This document shows positions 54,900-63,918 of a stretch of 64,000 bases of DNA, piece after piece. A program made the position numbers and the translations under genes. How positions within the stretch are numbered: the stretch's first letter is position 1; the number at the start of each line of letters is the position of its first letter. Location: assembly GCF_023634645.1 (NCBI RefSeq), contig NZ_JAMKMR010000005.1:1-64000 (forward strand), written 5' to 3'. The DNA is from Vibrio sinus (GTDB lineage Bacteria; Pseudomonadota; Gammaproteobacteria; Enterobacterales; Vibrionaceae). Below the pieces are notes generated by a model. That model saw only the letters and a program-made list of their open reading frames with translations. It searched no databases and had not been told where the DNA came from.

Positions 54900-55536
54900 G
54901 ATACTTCCCAATTATTTAAAATCTAACGCTAAGATGCAGTGTTTTTATTTAATGTTTGCAAAGCGCGATATAAATGACTCCTTACCATTGCGGATATAAA
55001 TGACTTGTTGTGTTTTGAAATGTTGTCACCTATGCAATAAGTTCAATTCCATTTAGAAAGAGCCGCCAAAATCTGTAGATTTTGACGTCCGCAGCAAAAA
55101 CGCTATATTAAATTAACACTTTATTCAATGCGATTTAGCATATTTTATACAGTTCACCATTTTGTATAAAATATGCCTCATGGTGATGAATATTCTTTTT
55201 TATATTCTTATATTTTTTATTACTTTCTGATGATAGGTCATCTAGATTTTTGTTTTTAAAGAAAAAATAAGAATCCCTTGTCGTAGGAGGTGAAGGGTTT
55301 TACTTTGCGTGAGAAGAATTTGGTTCCATTTAAAGAATCACGAAATCATTTCGTTTTGCACTATATTGGTGATAAAAGTGCTCTTAGGCACGGCTCAAGT
55401 TTAGGTATAAATACTCACCAGTACTTATAGCCAAATCATCTTTGAATACTCTTCCCCGAACCCATTTGGTTATAATTGTTTTATTTTCTACTTTTTGAAA
55501 AATAAATTCATCAATTGTGTACCAATATATTGGTTG
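54900..55536. other. AT-rich region upstream of the permease gene
   Basis: About 640 bp without a plausible gene. It contains two 13-bp direct repeats GATATAAATGACT (54967-54979 and 54993-55005, 26 bp apart), about 70-105 bp upstream of the permease start. A perfect palindrome ACCAATATATTGGT sits at 55521-55534, next to the end of the diguanylate cyclase gene. The rest is low-complexity. Confidence 0.45.
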
Positions 55537-57291
55537 CTACGATTTATTATTCGGCGATGCTAACCTTTCAATATTGTCAGACTCGAAACTACCAGTGACT
55601 AAGGCGTCCTGCTTTTTTTGACCAGTAGTAGCGTGTTCATCGACATCTGATGTATGTACTGCTCGGTTTCTACCTTGGGCTTTGGCTTGATATAGGGCCG
55701 TGTCGGCGGCTTTTATGAGAGCTTGTGGTTGAGTAAGTAAATCTGGATAGGTTGCAACACCGATAGATACGCCTAGTTGGCCAAGAGAGAGTCCATTCAA
55801 TTCTAGATGTAAGTCTCGCACTTCTTTCACCAGCTTGTTAGCCAAGGTCATGGACTCTTCAATAGAAGCGTTAGGGCTTATCACGGCGAGCTCTTCTCCA
55901 CCTAATCGGCAAGCGACATGGCTTTCGCCAATGGATCTTTGTAACAAGTTTGATACCTCTTTAAGGACATAATCACCTGCATCGTGGCCATAGTTATCGT
56001 TAAAACGTTTAAAGTGGTCAAGGTCAAGCATTAGGATTGATAAGGGGTGTCCATTGTCTTCTGCTTGCAGCCATTCGTTGTCAAATGCTTCTTCGAAGTA
56101 GCGTCGGTTGAATAGACCTGTTAGTGGATCGCTCATTGCCTGTGAACGTAGTTTTTCTTGTAGATTAAGGTTGGCTAATGCTAGCCCTAAATGTTCCGCG
56201 ATAGTAAAAGCCAACTGTTTAGTTTCGTAGGAGGCCAACTCTACGTTATTGCCAAAAAACAAATGAAACATGCCAACCGTGTTGCCATGTGCAGTTAGAG
56301 GAATACATAAGGTTTGACCTTCCTCCTCACAGCCTATCATGTGCCCGCAGGGTAAATGATGATACTCATCATGAGAGAGGTGATGCCTGCCTTTTCTTAG
56401 TGCCCAGCATTCATGAGGCGCGTAGAGTTTGCTTGCGGGCCATTCTCCGCCCCAGTCTAGCTGCACTTCCAGTTGATTTCGTGATTCGCGTATGATTGAT
56501 ACACATCCATTAATATTACCGAGTATTCGGGGTATGATGTCGGCGACGACGTGTTGTGCTTCTTTTATGCTGTTACAAGCCGCAAGCATGTTAGCCAGCC
56601 GATGCAGCAACTCGATTTCTTTTGTTCTCTGGCGAATCCTCTCATCTTGATAGCTTCTTTCTTCGTCAACAAACTGCATGGTCTTTCTGTGACTGTACCA
56701 TGAAAAGAAGATAAGGATGAGCAATGAACTTACCATCATCGCAATCACGATGACTTGCAAACTACGGGCAAGGGAAGTGACCGCCGTCATAGGTGTTGCG
56801 AGTCGAAGAACATAGTCTTTAGTCGCCCCCGTTTTAGATGGTGGTAGCTTAAGTTTTTTCGCCACATAGAGCATACTTTGACCGATGGTTGCGCTATAAC
56901 GCTCAGAAATGCCTTGGTCGCTATTTAAAGCGTTTACCACTTCTGGTCTATTACTATGATCATCTAGTTTCTTTAGCTCCATCAGATTGACTTGTGAATC
57001 TCCAAGTACTTTTCCTGAGCTATCAATGAGTGTAAATCGGCTTTCGGAATTGGCTTGGGATAGGGAGTCTAGGAACGCATCAATCTCTGAATCAGTCATG
57101 GTGTTAAGATCGAGCTTTTTCTCTTGCAGATCATACGCGACATCATCAACGAGCCCAAGCATGTAACCACTCACGACTTGGGTTATCCATTCGTTGAGTG
57201 CCTTGTTATAAAGATATCCACCAATTAGCATTGATACAATAAAAGCAATAATCGGAAGATATTGAAATTTATATATTTTTCTTTTTTTCAT
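55537..57291 (-). CDS. Membrane diguanylate cyclase with GAF-like domain
   Basis: 584 residues. Two membrane helices flank a periplasmic sensor (about 35-170), then a coil and GAF-like region (about 205-390, HRLANMLAACNSIKEAQHVV, CIPLTAHGNTVGMFHLFFG), then a GGDEF domain with DPLTGLFNRRYFEEA and RLGGEELAVISPNA. GGEEL is the active loop; no RxxD inhibitory site lies at its usual place. Start at ATG 57291 (MKKRKIYKFQYL) rather than a TTG at 57399. Confidence 0.93.
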   Translation of the reverse strand: MKKRKIYKFQYLPIIAFIVSMLIGGYLYNKALNEWITQVVSGYMLGLVDDVAYDLQEKKLDLNTMTDSEIDAFLDSLSQANSESRFTLIDSSGKVLGDSQVNLMELKKLDDHSNRPEVVNALNSDQGISERYSATIGQSMLYVAKKLKLPPSKTGATKDYVLRLATPMTAVTSLARSLQVIVIAMMVSSLLILIFFSWYSHRKTMQFVDEERSYQDERIRQRTKEIELLHRLANMLAACNSIKEAQHVVADIIPRILGNINGCVSIIRESRNQLEVQLDWGGEWPASKLYAPHECWALRKGRHHLSHDEYHHLPCGHMIGCEEEGQTLCIPLTAHGNTVGMFHLFFGNNVELASYETKQLAFTIAEHLGLALANLNLQEKLRSQAMSDPLTGLFNRRYFEEAFDNEWLQAEDNGHPLSILMLDLDHFKRFNDNYGHDAGDYVLKEVSNLLQRSIGESHVACRLGGEELAVISPNASIEESMTLANKLVKEVRDLHLELNGLSLGQLGVSIGVATYPDLLTQPQALIKAADTALYQAKAQGRNRAVHTSDVDEHATTGQKKQDALVTGSFESDNIERLASPNNKS

Positions 57292-57699
57292 CCCTAAAAC
57301 CCAAAAAATACAGTGATATCTCACGCCGTCTATTTGATGATGTTTACGTGGTATCCAAGATACCCACGATGTGCAGCGCAGTATTTCTTCTTGTTTCAAA
57401 AGTTTAATCTATTCTTGGCGTGGGATTTTGTGCAAAACGAATAAACAGTTTATGCGCTGATAGCAATATCAATTTTAGTTATTCATTTTTAATAATTTTA
57501 CTGATCATTTTGTTAATAGTTTTTATTGTGACTTTAGTTCCAATCGGAAGACAGCACACTGGAAGAAAGCCGTTTTTCTTACTGCAACCACATCATAAAG
57601 CGATGACGTATATCCCATGCCTATCGAACTTTAGTCTTAATGAACAATAGGTTGCGATTTATTAAGATGTACTCTAAACGGAGTTAAAAGGCTAACATT
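57292..57699. other. Divergent region between diguanylate cyclase and secreted-protein genes
   Basis: 408 bp of AT-rich DNA. A plus-strand open frame at 57420-57650 with a hydrophobic stretch starts at a GTG without a ribosome site and is not called. Promoters for the two flanking genes must lie here. Nothing else recognised. Confidence 0.35.
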
Positions 57700-58755
57700 A
57701 TGATACGGGACGGGTTCAAAACCATTTTATCGGTTGTGTTACTGTTTGTTTTTCCGGCTTATAGTCAACCATTCGCGAGTGTAATTGTGACCAGTGGTCA
57801 TGGAGGTGATTATCATGCAGGAATGGTATTAAAAGATTGGATACCTAATAGTAAACAAGTGGATGTTGATGCATTCGGCCAGCTCACTCCGGACAACTTA
57901 AAATGTCCGATCATTTTTGGCCAAGGTGCAGCGGACGAATTGCTTGCTTCCAAACGATTTACTCGCTCGTTCAACAAAGAACCGATGGCCATCTACTCTC
58001 ATCTAATAGATAGCAGTATTTTGAACTTTGTTAAGCAACGAGCGGATCAAGGTGAGCACATTAATCTTTTTCTCACCGACTCGCAGCTGGCTAAATTGAA
58101 ACTATCTTCGCCGAATCTGCTGAAAAAACTGCAGTCCAAGGAATCGAATATTCAGATCTATTCAGCGCCAATGGCGGCGTCTTCAATCGTGCAAGACAGC
58201 AACATTCACGTAGAAGCTCCAAAACTAGATAATGTGATATGGTTTGGTGGAAATTACACCAATTCACAAGGCGTGAGAGAGACCTTTACAACTGCACAAT
58301 TTGCCCAGTCGTTGAATCAGATCAAGGGGGAGATTCAGCCAGGAACGTCAATTGGGTTGTTTCTAATGCCGAGGGTTTTCTCTAAGGGAATGACTCGAGA
58401 GCAAAAGAGCGCTCGTGTTCAGGCACTGGTTAAGATGTTTCCTAACAACAAGGTGACCGTGTTTGCAAATAAAAGCTTGCTGTCGCAATTTTCTATTGCT
58501 GCCAATACCCGTGTCCAACCTTCCTATACCATGCTTATGCTAAGTGACTGGGGAAAAACACGCCAATTTGCGTCCGTTGACCAGTACAATCTTTTTTCTG
58601 ATTTAAGACAATATACGCTGACGCCATTTTTTATTAACCCACAAGATGAAGACCAGACTTTATACGCTAAGGCCTATTTAGCTGAGAAAAAAAGTCATGC
58701 CTCATCCCCCACGATTTTACAATTAGTGGCGAAGTATCAATGTAGCAATGGCTGA
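57700..58755 (+). CDS. Exported protein of unknown function, 351 residues
   Basis: Has a cleavable signal (MIRDGFKTILSVVLLFVFPAYS). The mature part has alternating strand/helix segments such as SVIVTSGHGGDYHAGMVLKDWI, PIIFGQGAADELL, NVIWFGGNYTNSQG, GTSIGLFLMPRVF and YTMLMLSDWG, loosely recalling Rossmann/GT-B type folds, with two Cys. No family recognised and no catalytic motif seen. Ribosome site AAAAGG. Divergent from one diguanylate cyclase and convergent with another. Confidence 0.6.
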   Translation: MIRDGFKTILSVVLLFVFPAYSQPFASVIVTSGHGGDYHAGMVLKDWIPNSKQVDVDAFGQLTPDNLKCPIIFGQGAADELLASKRFTRSFNKEPMAIYSHLIDSSILNFVKQRADQGEHINLFLTDSQLAKLKLSSPNLLKKLQSKESNIQIYSAPMAASSIVQDSNIHVEAPKLDNVIWFGGNYTNSQGVRETFTTAQFAQSLNQIKGEIQPGTSIGLFLMPRVFSKGMTREQKSARVQALVKMFPNNKVTVFANKSLLSQFSIAANTRVQPSYTMLMLSDWGKTRQFASVDQYNLFSDLRQYTLTPFFINPQDEDQTLYAKAYLAEKKSHASSPTILQLVAKYQCSNG

Positions 58756-58767
58756 ATCAGTAGGGGA

Positions 58768-59916
58768 CTAGGCAATGTCATCATGTTTTAGTGAGCAATA
58801 GGTCGTGGTGCGGTTTCGGCCATCGGATTTCGATTTATACAGAGCCTCATCTGCTTTGCTAATGTTGCTGTCAACATCGAGGTAGTGTTGATACACGGAA
58901 ACACCGAAACTGGCCGTTGAACTGATGGTGGTTTGTTCATGGGTAATTCTACTATCCGAATAGCGTGTACGTACTTTTTCTGCCAGTTGATAGGCCTGCT
59001 CGATTCCCAAGTTAGGCGCAAAGATGAGAAATTCTTCGCCACCATAGCGAGAAATGATGGCGTTATTTGTATTAATTGAGTCACTTAGAACGGATGCAAA
59101 CTCCTTAATCACATTGTCTCCTGCTTCGTGACCATGAGTGTCATTGATATTTTTGAAGTGATCGATGTCCGCTAGAATAATGGAGGCCGTTTGATTCGCT
59201 TCTTTCTTGTGATTAACCAAAAAGCTGGAAATACTATCGAACAACGCCCTACGATTATAGAGATTTGTCATTGGATCTTTTGTTGCAAGCTCCTCTAAAT
59301 AAGCGTTACTGTCCATTAAATAGCTGGTTAAAATAAAAATACTGATTCCACTTAAAAATGCTGGTAATGGTATGATCTCTAACAACATTTTATTTTCAAT
59401 ATAATATTTGATATCAGAGTAATGACTGGCGGAGGTGATATCCACTGCCATGAAACAAAGATAGCCGATAAGAGTAATAATAAAGCCATAGTCAGAGTTA
59501 TTTGGCCCAGACTCTCTTCGAAATAGCGCCAGAATACAAATGGAAAAATTTAAAGCGAGGAAAATGAAATTGAGGGTATCGACGGTTTGATCAATGACGA
59601 GCAGCAGCAGATAGACAGAAGAAAGTAGATACGTCAGTTTTTCCAGTTTGACTGATTTACAACGAATGCAGATACCGATTGTTAAGGCGGCAACACAAGC
59701 ACCTAATATGGTATCCAATATGACCAAACTGCTTGGATTATCACTGGCGGAGATACTAGAGATAGTAAACAGTAAAAACGCCGATAGAACATAAAACAAC
59801 ACATAAAACGGCTTAGCTTTTCGTTTGTTGTTGGATTCGTTGATGAGTAATGAAGAAAATACTCCAAAAATTGCGACCATCATACTGGTGACAGACAGTG
59901 CGTACTGAGGGGTCAT
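58768..59916 (-). CDS. Membrane diguanylate cyclase
   Basis: 382 residues: about six or seven membrane helices (residues 1-205), then a GGDEF domain with DPMTNLYNRRALFDSI, DIDHFKNINDTHGHEAGD and SRYGGEEFLIFAPN. The intact GGEEF suggests c-di-GMP synthesis; no RxxD inhibitory site is seen. Membrane half has no recognised input family (7TM-like, MASE-type perhaps). No linked effector gene. Confidence 0.92.
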   Translation of the reverse strand: MTPQYALSVTSMMVAIFGVFSSLLINESNNKRKAKPFYVLFYVLSAFLLFTISSISASDNPSSLVILDTILGACVAALTIGICIRCKSVKLEKLTYLLSSVYLLLLVIDQTVDTLNFIFLALNFSICILALFRRESGPNNSDYGFIITLIGYLCFMAVDITSASHYSDIKYYIENKMLLEIIPLPAFLSGISIFILTSYLMDSNAYLEELATKDPMTNLYNRRALFDSISSFLVNHKKEANQTASIILADIDHFKNINDTHGHEAGDNVIKEFASVLSDSINTNNAIISRYGGEEFLIFAPNLGIEQAYQLAEKVRTRYSDSRITHEQTTISSTASFGVSVYQHYLDVDSNISKADEALYKSKSDGRNRTTTYCSLKHDDIA

Positions 59917-60184
59917 TAATATCTACCTAACTTGTTGTGTATTTTATGTTGTTTGTTTTTGTTATACATCCAAAATAACATACATGTTTCATAGTATATG
60001 TTATTCATTTTCATGGCGAATTGCTCGCTCACAGAAAACAAAATGTTACCAAAACATTTCAAATTTATTGACGGATTTATGATTTTTAATATTTCTATAA
60101 TTAAAATTTAATACTTTGCCTATCGCACTTTGCTTATGCTCATGTATACTGCGCCCGAACCCATATCACACTAAAGGATTGAAT

Positions 60185-62260
60185 ATGATAGGCTTTCGTA
60201 CGCTGTTTCCTATAGCTGCAAGCGTCGTTCTTTTACCTACTTTTTCTTACGCTGAGACACCAGTTAGCTTTTCTTGCCCAACCGATAACAGTGTATTTAC
60301 ATCTATTCCAAGCATACAGGGCACAGGCAAGATAAGCCCATATGCGACAATTCCAACCAGTTATGGATACATCAGCCCTGACTATGTTTATGTTAAAGCA
60401 ACCGTTAGTCAGATCGGCCAAAGTTTGAATAAAGGCTTCTATTTACTGGATACTAAAGGCGATGGAAACCCGAATACCTCGGATGGCATCTTTGTTTATC
60501 TTAAGGATGTTCAGTCGAAATACCCTTCATTAAAACCCGGCGCAACAGTTTGTCTGCAGGCCAAAGTTGAAGATTACTATGGCAGCACTCAGCTTGATTT
60601 GGATTATCCAACGCCAAAGCTCACTGTAGTTAGCCAAGGAGAGGTGCCAAAGCCCTACCACTTTAGGGTAGAGCCGAATGAGACGTTAGACCATGCTTTG
60701 CGTCGTTATGAAGGCATGCCAATCATTCTTGATAGAGAAAGTGATCTGAAGGTTACATGTAATTTTAGCTATGACTATGATCGTTACAGAAACAACCTTG
60801 TACTTTCATATCAAGCCCCACTAATGATGCCAACGCAGCTTTATCCGGCAGGCTCTGAGCAAGCTGAGGCATTGCAAAAAGCCAATGCGTCGAATCGTCT
60901 TGTGGTTGAATCAGATTATAAGGCTAAAGCAGGTGTATTGCCGTGGCTTCCCGATTGGGACGCGTCGGAAGGTTATATTCGTATTGGTGATATGCCGATA
61001 AACTTGCAAGGTATGGTAGCGTATAACTTTGATAAATATCGTTTGATCGTCCCTGAAGCTGACACGATCTCTATCGGCGATTTGGTTCGAACATCAGAGA
61101 ATGATCGACAAGCGGCACCACAACGTGCCAAAGGGACAGATGTGAGAATCGGTAGTTTCAACGTATTGAACTTCTTCACCAGCAACCCATCCATTGGGGG
61201 AGCACTCAACATTACCTGCGATGGCGTGTATAGCGATAGCTGCAATAGGGGAGCGAAGAGTGCTTCTGATTTTGCTATGCAACGAGCCAAGATAGTTTCA
61301 GCGATTACTCAGCTCAATGCAGATGTGTTGGCGCTGATGGAGTTAGAAAATAACGGATATGGTGATACCTCATCGATTGCCAACTTAGTCAATGCATTAA
61401 ACAAGGATGAGCCCTACGACAAACGCTACCAATATATTGTATTGCCTAAGCGTAAGCTAACCGATGGAAAGTATTTTGGAACGGATGCGATCAGTGTAGG
61501 GATAATTTACCGCCCTCATGTATTAAGACCTGTTGGATCGGCAAAAATTATTACTATGCCTAACCAGCAATATACGGATAGCGAAGGGCAAAGTAAGTCT
61601 GCTCACCAGAGAAATTCGTTAATGCAGACCTTTAAATTAAGAGGTCAGCGTGGCAAATTTACTTTGGTGGCTAACCACTTAAAATCAAAAGGGTCAGGTT
61701 GTCTTGAAGACACTTACAGCTCAGAAGAGAACGTTCAGGGGCATTGTAATGATTTCCGAGTCAGCGCTGCGAAAGTGCTAGGAGATCGCGTGAGTAAAAT
61801 GCGCGGCAATGTGTTGCTTGTGGGTGATTTCAACTCTTACGCACAAGAAGATCCAATTCGAGTGTTAACCAATTACCAGCCACACTCTGGCGAGCGCCCA
61901 ATTATGTCGGCATCCAAAACTTACATTGGTGACAAATTGTATGAAGAAAAAGGCAGCGAAGTTACACACAGCTACGGGTTCGTTGATCTGAATGCAAAGC
62001 AAAATGGCGCGGCTGCAATCTCATACAGTTATAACGGAGAGCAAGGAACGTTGGATTACGCATTAGCCAACAAGCGGATGGAGAAACATGTGCTTCAAGT
62101 CGCTGATTGGCACATTAACTCGTATGAAAGTGAGTTTTTTGAGTACGGCAGCAAATATACCGGAGACTTGCAAAAATATCCGAACCCTTTCAGTGCTTCA
62201 GATCATGACCCAGTCATCATTGATGTAAAGTTTGCGAAGAAACATCATCATAAGCACTAG
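60185..62260 (+). CDS. ExeM/NucH-type extracellular endonuclease
   Basis: Secreted DNase of 691 residues. A signal (MIGFRTLFPIAASVVLLPTFSYA) is followed by an OB-fold-like region (about 30-150), then the endonuclease/exonuclease/phosphatase domain (about 340-675): RIGSFNVLNFF, ADVLALMELENN, VANHLKSKGSG, VLLVGDFNSYAQED and SASDHDPVIIDV. Resembles Xds of V. cholerae, which degrades extracellular DNA. AAGGA precedes the ATG at 60185; an upstream ATG 60116 would add 23 residues with no signal. Ends in a short His-rich tail. Confidence 0.9.
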   Translation: MIGFRTLFPIAASVVLLPTFSYAETPVSFSCPTDNSVFTSIPSIQGTGKISPYATIPTSYGYISPDYVYVKATVSQIGQSLNKGFYLLDTKGDGNPNTSDGIFVYLKDVQSKYPSLKPGATVCLQAKVEDYYGSTQLDLDYPTPKLTVVSQGEVPKPYHFRVEPNETLDHALRRYEGMPIILDRESDLKVTCNFSYDYDRYRNNLVLSYQAPLMMPTQLYPAGSEQAEALQKANASNRLVVESDYKAKAGVLPWLPDWDASEGYIRIGDMPINLQGMVAYNFDKYRLIVPEADTISIGDLVRTSENDRQAAPQRAKGTDVRIGSFNVLNFFTSNPSIGGALNITCDGVYSDSCNRGAKSASDFAMQRAKIVSAITQLNADVLALMELENNGYGDTSSIANLVNALNKDEPYDKRYQYIVLPKRKLTDGKYFGTDAISVGIIYRPHVLRPVGSAKIITMPNQQYTDSEGQSKSAHQRNSLMQTFKLRGQRGKFTLVANHLKSKGSGCLEDTYSSEENVQGHCNDFRVSAAKVLGDRVSKMRGNVLLVGDFNSYAQEDPIRVLTNYQPHSGERPIMSASKTYIGDKLYEEKGSEVTHSYGFVDLNAKQNGAAAISYSYNGEQGTLDYALANKRMEKHVLQVADWHINSYESEFFEYGSKYTGDLQKYPNPFSASDHDPVIIDVKFAKKHHHKH

Positions 62261-62297
62261 AAAAGTTTGATATAACGATTAAAAAATAATCATATTG

Positions 62298-62326
62298 TTG
62301 ACAACACTGCCCTTGCAATATACTGT
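62298..62326 (+). promoter_or_regulatory. Sigma-70 promoter of the SOS small gene
   Basis: TTGACA (62298-62303), 17 bp, then TACTGT (62321-62326), or TATACT with 15 bp. The -10 element lies in the LexA box, so bound LexA would exclude polymerase. Confidence 0.7.
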
Positions 62327-62340
62327 ATAAAAACACAGTA
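62321..62340. promoter_or_regulatory. LexA (SOS) box
   Basis: TACTGT-N8-ACAGTA: CTGT and ACAG are perfectly spaced with matching outer TA pairs, as in strong gammaproteobacterial LexA sites. The AT-rich spacer is ATAAAAAC. It lies 18 bp ahead of the small gene's ATG. Confidence 0.9.
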
Positions 62341-62358
62341 TATTGCGGAGGGCATTTT

Positions 62359-62583
62359 ATGTTGTGGGATACACTTGAGCGAGTCAATAAATTAAGAAAG
62401 CAGGCCATCACTGATCCGGAGTTTGTTGAGTCTGCAAAGAAGCATGAAACCGCAGTGAAAGAGCAGGTGAATAGAACCGATAGTGAATATGTGCGAGAAA
62501 GAAAAGAGCGTCGTCGTAAAGCGTTTGCACAAGCATATCAAAGTGCTAACTTTGAGCTGTATCCCACGGGACGAAAGCATTAA
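62359..62583 (+). CDS. Small SOS-regulated hypothetical protein, 74 residues
   Basis: Highly charged helical protein. It starts MLWDTLERVNKLRKQAITDPEF, has a mid-region ETAVKEQVNRTDSEYVRERKERRRKAFAQAY (positions 50-79 of the reading, with an Arg/Lys block) and ends PTGRKH. No signal, membrane segment or cysteine. GGAGGG lies 6 nt before the ATG. Not a recognised SOS protein (not DinI, SulA or YebG by sequence). The LexA box upstream indicates induction by DNA damage; the basic patch could bind DNA or a partner protein. Confidence 0.8.
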   Translation: MLWDTLERVNKLRKQAITDPEFVESAKKHETAVKEQVNRTDSEYVRERKERRRKAFAQAYQSANFELYPTGRKH

Positions 62584-62661
62584 TTTTACCTTGCTCTGTC
62601 ATCAAATATATTCAAGCTATTAATCTATGCGCAGTTTTAATGACATAAAATGGAAGTGTAG

Positions 62662-63081
62662 ATGTTGAAATATTTGTTAGCAGTGAGTGCCTTATTGTTT
62701 TCCCAATTGGTTTTAGCCAATACCAATTGTATTGTCACAAGCTATCAAGCCGTGGATCAGCAATCGCCGAGTACCACTGTGGTTAAGGGGGAAGGCAAGA
62801 ACCAAGAGGTCGTGGTGACACAAAGACCACCATTAAGGTGCGCTATGGTAGAGTTTCATACCGAGTATTATCAACCTAGAGTGGCAAATGCGATGAAAGG
62901 TAACTTCATTGCTACTTACGTTAATGGCAAAGAAGTGAGTGCCAGACGATTGTCTTTTCCTGGCGATCAAGTTAAGACGGGTTATATTGACATTGGGCCT
63001 GAAAATCCAGCCAAAGCCTATGTTTGTTTTACCCAGTCTCATGTACCCATTGAATCGGTTGAATGTACTTTAAGACCGTGA
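62662..63081 (+). CDS. Exported hypothetical protein, 139 residues
   Basis: Signal peptide (MLKYLLAVSALLFSQLVLA) followed by about 120 residues with several beta-strand patterns and four cysteines in the mature part (NTNCIV, LRCAMV, YVCFTQ, VECTLRP), suggesting two disulfides. GGAAG lies about 8 nt before the ATG. Family unknown. It follows the SOS gene by 78 bp but has its own start signals. Confidence 0.6.
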   Translation: MLKYLLAVSALLFSQLVLANTNCIVTSYQAVDQQSPSTTVVKGEGKNQEVVVTQRPPLRCAMVEFHTEYYQPRVANAMKGNFIATYVNGKEVSARRLSFPGDQVKTGYIDIGPENPAKAYVCFTQSHVPIESVECTLRP

Positions 63082-63144
63082 TCTAAACTCACCTTGCTAG
63101 AGAGTGATCTCTTAGCTGGCTCCGACATTGGACAGTAGACTTAT

Positions 63145-63918
63145 TTATTCGTAACTCTCAAGAATTTTTTTCAACTGTCCATTTGCTCTCAATTTTGCAA
63201 AACCCTCGTTTAGTATGGCTTTAAGCTGTTGTGCATTTTTGTAGTTTTTAGAAATGAGCATGTAGTTTTTATCTTTTGGAGCGTCTGGAATACTTTTCGT
63301 GATGAGTACGCCTTGCGCTAGATAGTCGATACCTTGTTCAATTTTAAAACCTATCATGATTTCATAGTCGGTAAGAAAGACAGCGCAGCGTCCAGCAATT
63401 GTCTTTTTCACCAATTGATCAAACGATGTTGCAGTGCGGTCAATGCTGCTGCTATTGACCCCAATCCCATCATAGTTGAAGCCATGCACGCCACATAAAT
63501 GGTAGTTTTCCAGATCTTTCGCGTTAGATATTTCCAATCCATTTGGAAACAGTTTTTGTGAATAGACATAAACAGGCGTGAGCGAATAATATTCATCGGT
63601 TAAGATAAAACTTTGACTACGCTCTTCACTGTAGGTTGCACTGACTGCCGCATCAAATAAACCGATCTTTGTCCCTTCGACGCACCGTTTCCAACTCGGC
63701 ATAGCCACTGAAAATTCGATGTTCTTGGGTTTTAATATTGCGTTTAGGACATCAATATCATAACCCACGACCTTATCGCCTTTTTTAAAGGTATAGGGCG
63801 GCCAACCGCCTCCATCACCACAGAATTTAACCGGACCTTCAAGTGGTTCGGAAGCGAGGGTCATTGCTGAAAATAGCAGCACCAAACAAAGTAGCGGCAC
63901 TTTAACTCGAATGTTCAT
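63145..63918 (-). CDS. Periplasmic substrate-binding protein, amino-acid type
   Basis: 257 residues with a signal peptide (ending TLAS near residue 23). A family-3 solute-binding protein (SBP_bac_3): VKFCGDGGGWPPYTFKKGDKVVGYDIDVLN, then CVEGTKIGLFDAAVSATYSEERS and the closing LNEGFAKLRANGQLKKILESY. No permease or ATPase gene is next to it within the window. Many such orphan proteins in vibrios act as sensors rather than transport parts. Ligand not predictable. Confidence 0.85.
   Translation of the reverse strand: MNIRVKVPLLCLVLLFSAMTLASEPLEGPVKFCGDGGGWPPYTFKKGDKVVGYDIDVLNAILKPKNIEFSVAMPSWKRCVEGTKIGLFDAAVSATYSEERSQSFILTDEYYSLTPVYVYSQKLFPNGLEISNAKDLENYHLCGVHGFNYDGIGVNSSSIDRTATSFDQLVKKTIAGRCAVFLTDYEIMIGFKIEQGIDYLAQGVLITKSIPDAPKDKNYMLISKNYKNAQQLKAILNEGFAKLRANGQLKKILESYE

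Noticed and set aside
55272..55300. Possible hairpin AATCCCTT...AAGGG upstream of the permease region
   Set aside because: Only five complementary base pairs and no clear T-run; too weak to call a terminator.
57420..57650. 76-codon plus-strand open frame with a hydrophobic stretch
   Set aside because: Starts at GTG without a ribosome site, in AT-rich DNA between two divergent promoters, and shows no family likeness.
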